A DNA stretch of 64,000 bases. Source: Diphasiastrum complanatum. Lineage: Eukaryota; Streptophyta; Lycopodiopsida; Lycopodiales; Lycopodiaceae. The position numbers and the translations under genes were made by a program. Below the pieces are notes generated by a model. The model made no database searches. It saw nothing but the letters and a program-made list of their open reading frames with translations, and had not been told where the DNA came from. The stretch is taken from positions 8,848,246 through 8,912,245 of the forward strand of contig CM055098.1 of assembly GCA_029204225.1 (NCBI GenBank). The letters are read 5' to 3'. Shown piece by piece: positions 47,505 through 58,849 of the stretch. Each line of letters opens with the position of its first letter. Within the stretch, counting starts at the first letter, position 1.

Positions 47505-49041
47505 GTTCCAGTAGTTTCTGATCCTCGTAGCTTGATATCGGTGTTTGATACTCTATTTTCTAGTAAGGTTAATATATGAAGGTGATTTTAGAATTGTTTT
47601 ATGTTCTAAGTTAGCTCTTTCACCATGCCTACCTTAAATGGTCATCGATCGTGAACGGCTCACTGCCCTAGTGTGCGCAGCATCGGATGGCTGTAACGTT
47701 AACTTGTAAGCGTCTGCATGTTGTGGTTTTGTCTGTAAGAGATGCGCCGCATATATGAAAGACGGTCAAAGTTCACTTGTAGCTTTGGCGTGAACATTGC
47801 GGCGGCTTCGGATGCTTGCGGCTAGCCTCATCAAAAGCACATATCTTCTGTTGTGGAAATTTAAGATGAGACGGACTTTTTAAGTGAGGTTTCTGAGCTG
47901 TGTGTGGGAACAAGGGAGCCTGGGTTTCACATGAGAAGTGCTTTACCAAGATCCACAAATAACGTAAGATGATCAATCTAATGCAACGCTTTGCATTTTG
48001 ACGGTAAACGTGGCCAGTTGATAAGTCTCAAGAGGTCTCCATTTGTTTGGTTTGTGGGAAGTCACTCTTGGAACGTAGGTTCCCTTGTTTCCAAACTCAG
48101 CTCTGACTCCTGTTTTCAACAAGTATCTGGGTCTCTTCGTCTCTTCCGCAAGTGCACGATTTTGCTTCGTCATATTGCTCCCTTTCACGGAGCCAAGGGT
48201 TTTTATTCTGAAATAAAGGTAAAACACTACATGGATTGATATTGTTGGTTAAAATGCATCAAATGCTCTGCATATTCATAGTTGTGAGACCTCTACCACC
48301 TTATCTAACTCATTAAGTGTCAGATCTAACTTCTTTCTGCTGCCATCGTTACCTCTGCCGGAACTGGGGTCATACGATCTAGGTGCAATTCCTCTTTTGT
48401 GTCTGTTTCGTGTATGCTTTTACCTTTTGTTTCTGCTTTTCCTGATGCGGCTACTGCTTGTAACGAGCTGGATGTCAAATGTTTATATGCAGTTCTTGCG
48501 CCTCACGGCTAACCTTCCTAATATGGTTGACTGCACGTTTGGAAACTTCACTTACCGGGACTAAGCCATTCTTCATTTCGCATTTGAATTCCAAGCCCTA
48601 ATATATCGACGACCAAGAACAGCAGGCAGATTCTTTTGCACCTACTTCTTCATGATCATGGTCAGCTTACTATAAGTCTTAAATTTACACGCTGTATTCA
48701 AAAGTAAATAAAAGTAGCTGATACCAGTTTTGGTTTCCAAGAGTTAAAAATCGAAAGCATTGAGAAAGAATATGTAAGATTCTAAAGCTGAATTTTTTCG
48801 TATATAAATTGGGAAAGCCTCATGTCATGTACCAATGATGTGCACTGTTGCCTTTCGTTCTTTCTTGTAAGTCTTTTGAAATCCATTTCAGATCAGATTA
48901 TTATTAAATATACTCAACGTATCATCATGTTAGCACATTATGATGTCAGCCTGATTTCTTTGTGGCTCTTACGGCTTATGCCGTTAGTTCCTTCTTTAAA
49001 GCTGGATCTGTAGATAAGACTCTCTGACAACCGGTGCTTGT

Positions 49042-49098
49042 CTATATATATATATATCTATATCTGTATATATATATATATATATATATAGATATATT
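49042..49098. repeat. (AT)n tract
   Basis: TATATATA runs interrupted by CTATATCTG; nearly palindromic with GATATATT at its end. Confidence 0.9.
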
Positions 49099-50062
49099 GT
49101 CCTTTTATCGTTGTGTTAAGCATGCTGTTTATGGATATTGGTCTTATATAGAATCATTTATTTGGAAAGTTCTACTTTGTGTGGAATCCGATTACCACTA
49201 TTGCAAGGATCAAGGATAGCACAGTAGTCTACAAAAGTATAGAGAGGCAATGTAAACACTTGAAACTTCTTGCTCCGATTTTGTAATATGCCTCTTATAA
49301 GCAAGAATACAACCTAGGTCAACAGATCAGATCTGAAAGGAGCTGAATGTAGTGTTCTTTGTTGCTATACTTGAAAGAAACCTGTAATGGAGATGTTCCT
49401 AATGCACCTCTTTGTTCTGCATTACCTCAATCAACTGCAGTAAACTTCAGTCTTTGTAGGTTGAAGGCTGGCTGGCATCTACTTTAGAAATGTTGAACTT
49501 GGTTTAAGACTCGCTCACTTTCTTTCTGCAGTTACTATTTATCCTACAGAAACTAGGTTCTTAAAATCTACCTTTTATGTGCACCAGTATTGCAAACGAG
49601 CGTTCGCATAGAAGCTGTAATTTTTTGCTCCAAAATCTATATTGCTAAGATACAGTCTCTATGATGTAAGTTGTCTATGTTTGATCAGTCGGTATGTCCC
49701 TCTCTTCATGATGTGATTTATTTAGAATGGGTCTCTCTTGAGTTTAGTCCTGTCCTCTTCCTTCCAGCCGACTCTCCACCTTTAACTGAAGTCTTCTGTA
49801 CTCCTCAGCTAGGATTGCTCATCGATTTTTGCTTCTAGTACCAGGTAAGATGTCATTAGTAGCTGAAGACTTCTCACCTGTCGGAGGTAAGATTCATGCC
49901 ACAGCTGTTCGTTGCACGCTCCTTTTGTGGCCTATGTCCTGATAGTCTAATCATTTCTTGACTGCCATGGTTAATCGTCTGCTTGAGCAATCCTTGGTAA
50001 TCTCCCTGATTGTACACGTGATAGATGCTTGCGATGCTCAGCTTGGACAAGGTCCTTGTTGG

Positions 50063-50745
50063 TGATGCATTTCAGAGAATTCATGTAGCAGCGGACAGAA
50101 GAGAGAGAGAGATAGATAGATAGATGTGACCAACTACATCTTTGTATTAATAAGAGAGAGAGAGAGAGAGAGAGAGATAGATGTAACTAAGTACATCTTT
50201 GTATTAATATTTAGAATAGGACGACAGCCCATTGTATAGGTGAGAGAGACGCGGTTCTGAAGGAATGCGTCTTTTTTCGGGACCTAGCAGTGTTTTTACC
50301 TAGTTACTTGATACGATCAGGGCTTGACTCTGACATCTTCCTCTTTTCTTTAGCTTAGGTAGACATGATCAACAACAAGACACGCTAACTCTGGCACATG
50401 TAGGAAAGTCTTTACGCAGGCTCTAAAGTGCCTTTCAGGTAGGCAGTATCAGACACGGAGGAGAAGGATTGATTGCTGGGAGGTAGGCTTGATACCATGA
50501 TGCATTTCAGAGAATTCATGTAGCAGCGGACAGAAGAGATAGATAGCATAGCGGAGAGAGAGAGAGAGTGTGTGAGAGATAGATGTAACTAACTACATCT
50601 TTGTATGAATAAATTAGAAAGAGGGCTACAGCCCATTACATAGGTGAGAGAGACGCGGTTCAATGCGTAGTTTCGGGACCCAGCACTGGTCCATCTGTTT
50701 TTAACTAGTTATTTGATGTGAACACTAACATTACTTATATTAACA
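50063..50745 (-). mobile_element. Complete TRIM (miniature LTR retrotransposon)
   Basis: LTRs are at 50063-50335 and 50498-50745 (both start TGATGCATTTCAGAGAATTC on plus and end in ACA). An initiator-Met PBS (minus TGGTATCAAGCC, 50486-50497) directly abuts the right LTR. A polypurine tract (plus TCTTCCTCTTTTCTTT, 50336-50351) directly abuts the left LTR. The target duplication GTTGG is at 50058-50062 and 50746-50750. The internal region is only about 162 bases and encodes nothing. All features agree on minus orientation. Both LTRs contain GATA/GA-rich runs and ACTACATCTTTGTAT. Confidence 0.9.
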
Positions 50746-50794
50746 GTTGGAACGTTCTGTGGTTGGAGAAAGATGTCCAATTGTGTCAAGCCAT

Positions 50795-50970
50795 CGCATT
50801 GGGCTAGGCCATTTGGATCTCAACACAATTTCTAAAATTATCGTTCATGCCAATATCTCCTAGTCTGTTGAAAATGACCATCCGAAATGGTAGATCAAAG
50901 GCAGTTTTGACTGCAAGGATTATAAGCATTTTGCGCAAATAGAGAAATGAGCAGCCTATAACATGATATC
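50795..50970 (+). pseudogene. Possible copia pre-integrase zinc fragment
   Basis: A plus frame with stops reads HRIGLGHLDLNTISKIIVHA and IKGSFDCKDYKHFAQIEK, which resembles the H-x-x-L-G-H...C-x-x-C region before copia integrases. Very short and degraded. It lies just right of the TRIM. Confidence 0.3.
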
Positions 50971-51316
50971 ACAAGTTCTTGTTCGACTCACTGTGAATAG
51001 CTTGTAACATCGGTAGCAGTCTTGAAATAGGCTCCAAACATAAGAAATGAAAAGTTACGTATTGTTTTTTCTTCCAGATTGTTGCGTTGACAATGCTAGC
51101 CTGTAGACTCGGATCATAATCAAACAGAACCAAGCCCCATTTGAAACGGAAAGCTTCGAGTGAGATTTTTAATACACACGTAGTCCTTGGCAGCATTGCA
51201 TACTAACTAACATATGCTCAGTGTCTGTTGAAGAGAGAGCAACTAAATTTTGTCTAGTGAAGCCCAGCTGATATCTCCTTCGCGTACCATTTTCACATCG
51301 GCATCTCAACACGCAG

Positions 51317-51518
51317 CAATATCGGCAGCCCAGTCTCAGTGGGTGTGTAGTGAGCTTGATTCAATATCCCTAGCCTAGTCTGAGTCAATGAAATGAAGTG
51401 GCTCATGTGTTGCGCATCAATATCCGCAGCCCAGTCTGAGTGTGTGTAGTGAGCTTGACTCCAATATCCCTAGCCTAGTCGGAGTCAATGAAATGAAGTG
51501 GCTTATGTGTTGAGCTTG
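51317..51518. repeat. 101-bp tandem duplication
   Basis: CAATATCGGCAGCCCAGTCT (51317) and CAATATCCGCAGCCCAGTCT (51418) start two copies that both end near TTATGTGTTG or CTCATGTGTTG. No gene; 50971-51316 is also without a feature. Confidence 0.9.
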
Positions 51519-51559
51519 GCCTTGAAAAGAAGTACAGAGTTTACACCCTGAAGGTATAT

Positions 51560-52075
51560 TAGGAGACACAATTTAGTGCGATTCGACAATCATCACCAGT
51601 TTTCACCATGCACTTGCGATTAGCATTATCCCATAGTAGTGAGGCTTCCTTATTGTGATTTGGTTCAAATGAATAGCACATCCTATAGCTGATAACTGAT
51701 CTAACAAAGACTTGAAGTTGTTGATGTGAGAAGTGATGGCTGTAGAATCAGACATTCTGAAAGTTAAAAACTTCTAAGGTGTAACCGTGTGGTTACATCT
51801 TGAGTCTCGATTTGTTAGCAAATATAATGCTTCCTTAAAGGACTTGCATGTGGTAACGTGAAAAATCTAGGAGTCAGCAAAATTCTGCATGCATCAATCA
51901 ATGCTAAGGCCTTCTGATCCTTGATCTTCCATGCCTTCGCTACGTCACAATCATCATCGTCGTTTGGTCTATGACATCCCAAAGGTCTCTATCTATAAGC
52001 ATCATCTGGAGTTTTAGTTTCCAGAGGTAGAAGTTGGATTCGTTGAATCTATTAATGATTCTAACTTCATTGGAG
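51560..52075 (-). pseudogene. Ty1/copia gag fragment
   Basis: Minus strand: INRFNESNFYLWKLKLQMML, IDRDLWDVI, then (frameshift at about 51950) AKAWKIKDQKALALIDACRI, SFKEALYLL and SHINNFKSLLDQLSAIGCAI. This is the start of a copia gag. The copia PBS at 52157-52170 lies upstream at the expected distance. Confidence 0.8.
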
Positions 52076-52156
52076 GATGAAGAAGACGAGTTACTAGTGA
52101 GAGACACTATGAACTGACAGTAATCTAAACAAAGTAACCTCTCGACTTAGTGAGCG

Positions 52157-52447
52157 GAGCTCTGATACCAATCTGTAAGGGTGAGAGGACGAAACGGAGA
52201 AAGAGATGAAAATATTTGTTGAACAACTCCCCTGTTGTTATGGGCTGCTACCAACAAGGACAGTCTAAAAGATTGTTAATGCATAAATGGATTCACAGCT
52301 CATGCATTCTCACTCACAGGTCTTAAAAATTGATTCATGCTTAGATAAAAATGAGTACAGAGGAGTGTGGTATTACTGTAAATCAGATTTAGAATGAAGT
52401 TCAGTTTGGAATGTAAAATGATAGTGTTGTGTGATAATGCAAGTTCC
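52157..52447 (-). repeat. Copia PBS and start of its 5' LTR
   Basis: Minus TGGTATCAGAGCTC (52157-52170) is the initiator-Met PBS. On plus, TGTAAGGGTGAGAGG from 52174 would be the LTR 3' end. The far LTR border is not defined and may lie in or beyond the ORF at 52448. Confidence 0.7.
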
Positions 52448-52867
52448 TTAGGCGTCAAAGACAACCATGGTCTGATCAGATTCTGAGTCGTAGACGTCCG
52501 TGATCTGATCAGAGTGATTGAACTTGAATAGGTGAAGATGAGTGTCAAACCTGATCCTTGCTGCCCCTTTTAGTCCTTTCCAATCCTCAATAAGCACACA
52601 ATCAAGATTACTCATGCAAGACTCCCTCTTAGTGAATAAATCAGAAAAGGTAGAAGACCAAGTCTTCTTGACTATCTTGTCTATATCAAGCACCTCAATT
52701 CTATCCAACATAGAATCACTTGATCTACTCTTTTTATTGAACCATGTGACATTACTTGCTGTAAAACATACTTTCATTGGCTCACCAAAAGAATCACCAC
52801 CATTTGTCAAATGCACACTTGAAGAGAACAAGCTTACTAGTATCATCAAAACTACTAAAGTACGCAA
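52448..52867 (-). CDS. Small ORF with signal peptide, unknown
   Basis: An uninterrupted 139-codon frame, notable among so many broken ones. Residues 1-20 (MRTLVVLMILVSLFSSSVHL) have the form of a secretion signal: charged start, hydrophobic core, small residues. The mature part has three Cys (VCFTAS, SCMSNLDCVL) and is rich in Asp and Ser. No known domain. It lies to the right of a copia PBS, where the LTR should be, so it could be a chance frame in an LTR or a host gene with its promoter at 52880-53100. Start chosen at the only Met before the hydrophobic stretch. Confidence 0.35.
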   Translation of the reverse strand: MRTLVVLMILVSLFSSSVHLTNGGDSFGEPMKVCFTASNVTWFNKKSRSSDSMLDRIEVLDIDKIVKKTWSSTFSDLFTKRESCMSNLDCVLIEDWKGLKGAARIRFDTHLHLFKFNHSDQITDVYDSESDQTMVVFDA

Positions 52868-52943
52868 GAGAAAAGAATGATTCTTATTTACATTCCTTTG
52901 AAAAATGATTTATTCTTGGATAGCATGAGGTCCTCCTAAGTAC

Positions 52944-53069
52944 CTAGCACAATATCCATCCCCAATCAATCATAGTGGGCAAGGACTCCATGCTTACCTT
53001 CCATATCGAGTAGTTGCTTGCATTCAACCTAAAATTGCTTTTCAACAAAAAACCTCCTTGGCTTGTCAT
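52944..53069 (-). pseudogene. Copia gag N-terminus fragment
   Basis: MTSQGGFLLKSNFRLNASNY, then SIWKVSMESL and a stop. Similar to the gag start at 53643 (LTSSDYSLWKVRMESLLEM) but on the other strand; only about 40 codons. Confidence 0.65.
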
Positions 53070-53642
53070 GTTGAAGAAGCTTGATTCTCTTTGATCCTTG
53101 ATAGATATTTGAATGTGACCTGTTCTTGTGAATACTAGCACTCTCTTCAAAACCTTGTAAGTGGATCACATAGATCTAGAACATCTTACTTCTATCACAA
53201 TCATGAACCTAGTTGACTAGCATGCTAGAAATGGAAAAATTTTGCTCTCAAAGTAGGAACAAAACTCAATGGACAAAAATAGAACCCCAAAGGGTGTTTT
53301 CTAATACTATTAAATGAACATATTAAATCATGAAAGAAGAGATCCCATCATATCTTGAAAGGTACTATTCCAATCTTTCCTTGAATGCCAAAACTAGTTG
53401 CTAGAAATGTTGACAATGTCACACCAAACTACAAAAGTTTGAAGAAGTGATTCTAATCCACATCTACTCAATTAGGTATTCTAAAAATGCATATAGAACA
53501 TATTCAAGCTTCGCCAAACACTTAATATGCAAATCAATCTCCTCCCTTGATCAAGGTCAATGGTAATGTGACAATCTTGACTAATTTCAAGGGTCTATGT
53601 TTCTCCTACACTTTAGACCAATAAGGGACAGGTCATTACTAC
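53070..53642. other. Non-coding spacer between two inverted copia gag starts
   Basis: No gene. Possibly LTR or leader remnants of both elements; no PBS was seen here. Confidence 0.4.
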
Positions 53643-54790
53643 ATGGCTACATCAAGTGGAGTCATGTTGAAAGCCAATGATAGGCTTACCTCAAGTGATT
53701 ATTCATTGTGGAAAGTGCGGATGGAATCACTTCTTGAGATGAATGATGGTTTGGATATTGTTGTAGTTTTGGAGGAGAGACCAGAAATACAACAAGATCA
53801 AGTGAGTGACAAGAGGGCCAAGAAGGCTCTACACATAATCAAGATGAATGTTACCAATGAGCTTCTCAAGGAAGTTGGTAAGAGTACTTTATCTAAGGAT
53901 GCTTGGGATTCATTGAATAGACTTTATGAATCCAAGTCTACTTCTGGAGTGTTGACTCTAAGAAGGCAAATCTTTTCTTGTTTGCAAAAGAATGAAGAAA
54001 GTCCAAATACTTTATTTTGAGAGCAAAGCATTGAATGATGATTTGGCTTGCATTGATGAGAACATTAAGGAAGGAGAGGTTGTTCAAGTTATTCTTAATG
54101 GATTGTTGGAAGCTCATGCTAATATTGTTCGAAGTCTTGCTATTCGAAGAACTTTGCCAAGTTTGATTGATCTTCAAGAGATCTTGATCGATAAAGAACA
54201 TAGACTTCAAGCAAGAGGTGGATCTTCATCAACATCTCAAGTTGGAGAGGAGGCTATGTTCATCAAAGGCAAATTCAAGGGCAAAAGAAAAAGTAAGTGG
54301 TCTAAAGGGCAAGATCAAGTGGATGCTTCTTCAAATGACAAAAAGAAAGATAGATCAAAGCTCAAGTGCTTCTATTGTGTGGCATAAAAGAACACTTTGC
54401 AAGTGAGTGCTACAAAAATAAGATCAAGGAGATAAGCAAGGTAATATTACTCTTGATGAGGATGGTTTGGATGTTCAAGATGCAAATGATGATGCTTTTG
54501 TGATGTCTTCATGTATGCTTGCTAATGATGGAGATCTAGATCCATGGTGGATTGATAGTGAGCAAGTTCACACATGACTTTTCACAAAGAGTACTTCACT
54601 TCTTTGTTGGCATATGGAGATGACAAGAGGGTGATCTACACGGCCAATGATTGTGAGTGTGCAATCAAAGGAATTGGCACAATTCCTATTTCTCTCTCTA
54701 CAAATAGGAATTTTCATTTGGAGGATGTCTTGTTTATTCCACCTATTACCTAGAGCGAGTCAATTGCTAAGTAAAGGCCTATGATCAAAA
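53643..54790 (+). pseudogene. Ty1/copia gag and protease start
   Basis: Gag starts MATSSGVMLKANDRLTSSDY and is open to 54020 (WKVRMESLLEMNDGLDI, KDAWDSLNRLYESKSTSG). After a frameshift it runs 53992-54387 (EGEVVQVILNGLLEAHANIV, a Lys-rich stretch, LKCFYC), and the knuckle is completed only after another one-base shift (IKEHFASECY). Then, with one base missing inside the active-site triplet, the copia protease region WWIDS can be followed in other frames to about 54775. At 54791 the copia sequence ends abruptly where a gypsy LTR begins. Confidence 0.85.
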
Positions 54791-56022
54791 TGTTAGCTGA
54801 TGCCATGCCCCGAGGTGTCGATGCAGAGCCTCTCCACTCAAAAGGGCTTCTAGCAGAGATGAAGTTGAGAGCCGAACGAGTTTGAGAGCACAAGAATTAT
54901 AGTGCTAGGCTAAAATATACAGTGTGAGCTCATGGTACGTCCCGAAAGATGGATAACCATGTGGGAGCTAGCAAATTAGATTATCTCAACTTTTAAGTTA
55001 TGTTTTTTTAATAAGAAGGCCTCCTATTATCTAGTAAGAGGTGGAACTCAAATTATTACAAATTGGGATTCACTCTGTTGCAAGAGGTAGACTCCAAAAT
55101 ATTATGCAATTGAGTTCTACAGCTCGTGGGTATAGATAGGAGCCTCCTCCTTGAGTTCTAGAGCATGTAATCTGTACTGAAATGTTGTTGCTTTGTTAAT
55201 TGAAGATCATTCTACTTGCATTTCTTCCCATGCTCCATCTTCATGCATTTTGTTTGGGTACTGATGTATGGATGTGCTTGTTGATGCTTTCTTCTCTTAA
55301 AGTTTGGTTTCGAATTAGCATCAGGTAGATGTGTAGGACTTGGAGATTGATCTACCATTCCACTGTTTTCTGATGTCTCCTAATTTCTAGTCTTTGAGAA
55401 GTTCTTCTTACAATTGTTGAGTGACATTTGTAGGAAGCACTTTGTAGGATTTTCATTGCTTTAGTCTAGAAGTTGTTGAGCTGATGTTGATTCTCTGATT
55501 TCAATAGAATTAGATTTAGTTTAATTCCATATTCTTGCTTAGCTTAGTTTAGCAATAATTTGCAGTTTGTAAGCAATAATGAATCAATCTAAAACAGAAC
55601 TGTAGAACAGTACAAAATCGAGTCCTGATAAGATCACTGTCCAAGATGAGCTACCTTGTCAAATAAGGTTCTGAATCAAGTCATTGTTGTGCCACTGATA
55701 GGCGGGTACAACACTCTTATACTACAAAATTAGATTCTGAGACTAACTGTAGCTAAACTGATTTGTAGTCTTGTGAATCCCTGCCATGCTGACCCCTGTC
55801 AAACAGAATGAGAGTTGTCACTGAGTAGATTTAGACAGAGGACCAGTGTGTTAGTCATTGAGAAGTAAAGCCAGTAGATTCCAACGCTACCAGTGTAGGA
55901 GCGAGTAAAAGAATCCGCTGCTATCTGAGTAGAATCGATGCAAAGAGTAAGTAGATCCTGTTGCAAACATTGAGTAGATGCGACAACAATTATTGAAGTA
56001 GAATGAGACCAATCAGCAAGCA
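54791..56022 (+). repeat. Gypsy 5' LTR (single copy in window)
   Basis: Starts TGTTAGCTGATGCC right after copia coding sequence and ends CAGCAAGCA one base before the PBS. A TATA-like GGGTATAGATAGGAG lies at about 55128. No second copy is here to confirm the left border. No gene in it. Confidence 0.5.
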
Positions 56023-56023
56023 G

Positions 56024-56036
56024 TGGCGCCGTTTGC
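56024..56036 (+). promoter_or_regulatory. Primer-binding site, tRNA-Asp type
   Basis: TGGCGCCGTTTGC, one base after the LTR end, the same spacing as in the 11-20 kb gypsy element. Confidence 0.75.
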
Positions 56037-56356
56037 TTTTGATAATCTTCTTGCATTTCGATCCACAAAACTCGATTTTACAACACACTTTTTCAGTTCT
56101 GAATCGCTTTTGATTGCTTGCTTCTTGTTGTGTATTTCTCATTTTCCCAAGCTTGCATTTCAGATTCCTCTTTGTCAGATCTTAAATCGCTCCAGAACGC
56201 TCTTGTTGATCATTCAGACCCATGCAATGTGACACACCACATTTAGAAACCCACCGCTGCACTACTATTTCGCATTTCTGAAAATCGACAATCAGAAAAA
56301 TCAAATTTTCATCTTTTTCTAGTTTCTCAAATTTCCACCGCTTCTACCGTGGTAAC

Positions 56357-56803
56357 CAGTGTTGGGCGGGTATATAGGGTCACGGCTGGTATCAATAATG
56401 GGTATCAACATGGTATTATAAAACCGACCCGATTGGTATATGATTTCTAATATCAAGGTTTAGAACCGGACACCCAGTATTAACTATTTTACTAATTCAT
56501 GTTCATACCCAGGTTGGGGAGATTTTGTGGATTTTTGCCGTGGTATCAATAGTAGTACTATTTTTAGTATTTTTTTTGATATCTTTGATTTTTATATTTT
56601 AAATTATGACATTACACTTTCGTACATGTTGATACACGAGTTGATAACCGGCTGGTATCACCCTTGTAATACCAGGCCGGTCTATACCAGTCTACAACTC
56701 CTATACCTCCTTATGTTGATACCCTATTGGTATTACATTTTCTTAAAAACTGCAATACCCGGATCCGGGTGGTATCTAAAATTTTGATACCCGCCCAACA
56801 CTG
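56357..56803. mobile_element. hAT-type MITE, complete
   Basis: 447 bp with perfect terminal inverted repeats CAGTGTTGGGCGGGTAT / ATACCCGCCCAACACTG and an exact 8-bp target duplication GTGGTAAC at 56349-56356 and 56804-56811. No coding capacity. The ends (CAGTGTT...) and 8-bp duplication fit the hAT superfamily. Inserted in the gypsy leader, so younger than that element. Confidence 0.93.
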
Positions 56804-56829
56804 GTGGTAACGCTCTTTTGTACCGCTAG

Positions 56830-58165
56830 TACAAAAATTTGATTTTCTTGATTTTTTGAATCTGTCATTTATTCGATTTTCGATTTTCTCGCATTTTCTC
56901 GATTTTTCGATTTTTTGCGTCCGCTGCACATTGCATCCGCCAAAAAATTCCATCCCGTTGATTTTTCATTTTTTTTGAATTTTTTGACATTTGCATCCGC
57001 CAACAATCCCATTCGACAATTTTGAAATTTTTCGATTTTTACGAGTTTTCGAAATTTTTGAGTTTTTTTTTTCCAATTTCAATCCGACGTGTATTTGACA
57101 ACAAGATACAACGAAAAAATTCAGTCTAACGATCTCATCCGACGATCTTCTCGACGACTGTCCAAAACGATTTTTTGCAATTTTTGAGATTTTTGAATTA
57201 TCTGAGATTTTTGAGTTGTCTCGATCTCTTTGAATTTTCCGAGTTACTTTTTCGATTTTCTCAAAAAAATTTCGAGTTTTTCTGAATTCTTTGAGTCTAT
57301 TCCCTTTTTCAAATTTTTTTTCAAAAAATTGGGTCCCACAATTTCATCCGACGAACCACTTAAAAAGACTCTAACAATTGCATCCGACGACTTGCAAAAA
57401 AAAGAAAACAAAAAGTGTCGTTTTTTTTCGCAAAAAAAAAATTTGGACACTAAAAATTGTCGTTTTTTTTTGCAAAAAAAAAAAAAACAAAAAGTGTTGC
57501 TTTTTCTCAAAGCAGCACTTGTGTAGCATACGCTTGAACTTGTGTAGAATGCATTTGGAATCGACCAAAATGGTCCAGGAATACAGTCCACAGGTTCGTG
57601 ATCCCAATACGAACCCAAGGGATCGAGCCTGGCTCGATTCGGATGTCATTCGGTCAAATGGCCCGCGTATTTTTCGCCAAATTTGTGTCGCCTTTCAAAA
57701 AACAAAATGTGTCGCATAAAAAAACATTGTCGCAAATTTTTTTATTTTATTTTTTGTCTCAATTTTTTTTTAGCTTTTGTTGCATTTTTCTCAAAAAAAA
57801 ATTTGTCGCATTTTTCATAGTTTTTTTTGTCACTTTTTATCGCAAATTTTTTTTAGCACTTTTGTCGCATTTTTAGCAAAAAAAAAAAAAAATTGACGCT
57901 TTTTCACAAAAAAAAATTCCACAAAAAAGGTGTCGCGTTTTTCGCATATTTGTGTCGCAAAAAAATGGAATTGAGTAAAAATTCTTGTGTGGTGAAAAAA
58001 AAATTTGTCGCATTTTTCGCAAATTTTTTTGCCATTTTTTTTTTGCAAAATTTTTTGTCGCAAATTTTTGTAGCACTTTTACCTTCGGGATTTTTTGTTT
58101 GCAAATTTTTTTGTAGCATCTTTGTCGTAAAAAAAAATTGTAGCATTTTTTATCACGTTTTTATT
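56830..58165. repeat. AT-rich leader with iterated GTCGCA motif
   Basis: Long T and A runs separated by TTGTCGCA, TTCGCAAA and, earlier, CATCCGACGA words, irregularly spaced. Low-complexity frames in it (for example Phe/Lys-rich ones) are not genes. It lies between the PBS and gag. Confidence 0.7.
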
Positions 58166-58202
58166 AATTACATCACATCTGAGTTGAATCCCATCAGTTC
58201 TC

Positions 58203-58833
58203 ATGGCCAACTTACCAGAAGAACTTATGGATGAGTTTACACTGCCTAATCATGCAAATGATGAGAACAAACCCTATCGCCTTAGATCTCAAGTAAATCA
58301 AGATCCTAGACCATCCATGTGGAGTCCCAATCACCTACTGAAGTTGATCAAAATGGTTATGCCATTTTCCCTTCAGCACTTCAAAAGAGATGTTTTGTCT
58401 GCAAAGAAACCACTCACTTTCAGAGTGAATGTCGACTTCGATATGACTTTGTAGCTGAATGTGCTGATTGTATCAAGAAGCATTGCTATAAAGATTGTCC
58501 TAACCAAATCAAAAAGACTGTTCTAGCAAGTAAGGTATCGGAAGAGCTGTTGCATGCCGTCACATGTGCGCACATTGGGCCTTAGATGAGAACAAGGACC
58601 CATCACATCCACACCCTCTTGCTAATACTTCCATCATTCCACAATCTTTCCCTGACCCTGTAGAAGCTCAAAGGCAATACCATGAGTTCCGAGATGAGTT
58701 TGATAGAGCTGAAGCTAGAATTTCTCAGTTACCTATGCAGGGGCAACCACCACGAGGAATAGAGGTTATTTTCGATCTCATGCTTCAAATGTCATTCAAT
58801 ATTTTCATAATCTTTTCTAAATTTTATTTGTAG
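58203..58833 (+). pseudogene. Gypsy gag C-terminal part with zinc knuckles
   Basis: MANLPEELMDEFTLPNHAND starts one frame (58203); a second frame (from 58319) carries CFVCKETTHFQSEC, a CCHC knuckle, and CADCIKKHCYKDC. After a stop, 58564-58833 continues (EFRDEFDRAEARISQLPMQG). The capsid part expected before it was not recognised. Two frame changes show decay. Confidence 0.75.
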
Positions 58834-58849
58834 GATTTTGCATCAAATA

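Larger units (their letters stand above)
45306..50057. other. Low-coding intergenic DNA
   Basis: About 4.7 kb in which I see no convincing gene or TE domain. It contains a GA array (45849-45929), a 72-bp tandem repeat (47368-47504) and an AT array (49042-49098). 46860-46980 has codon-like CATCGC repeats, and several short frames (46131-46544 minus, 47973-48239 on both strands) have no support. Introns or UTRs of a host gene could be present. Confidence 0.4.

Noticed and set aside
47973-48239. Overlapping ORFs on both strands
   Set aside because: Neither strand has a recognised domain; could be one exon, but splice and homology evidence is missing.
54941-54952. CCCGAAAGATGG, as in plant large-subunit rRNA
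   Set aside because: Only about 12 bases match; the flanks do not resemble rRNA, and the site lies within a probable gypsy LTR.
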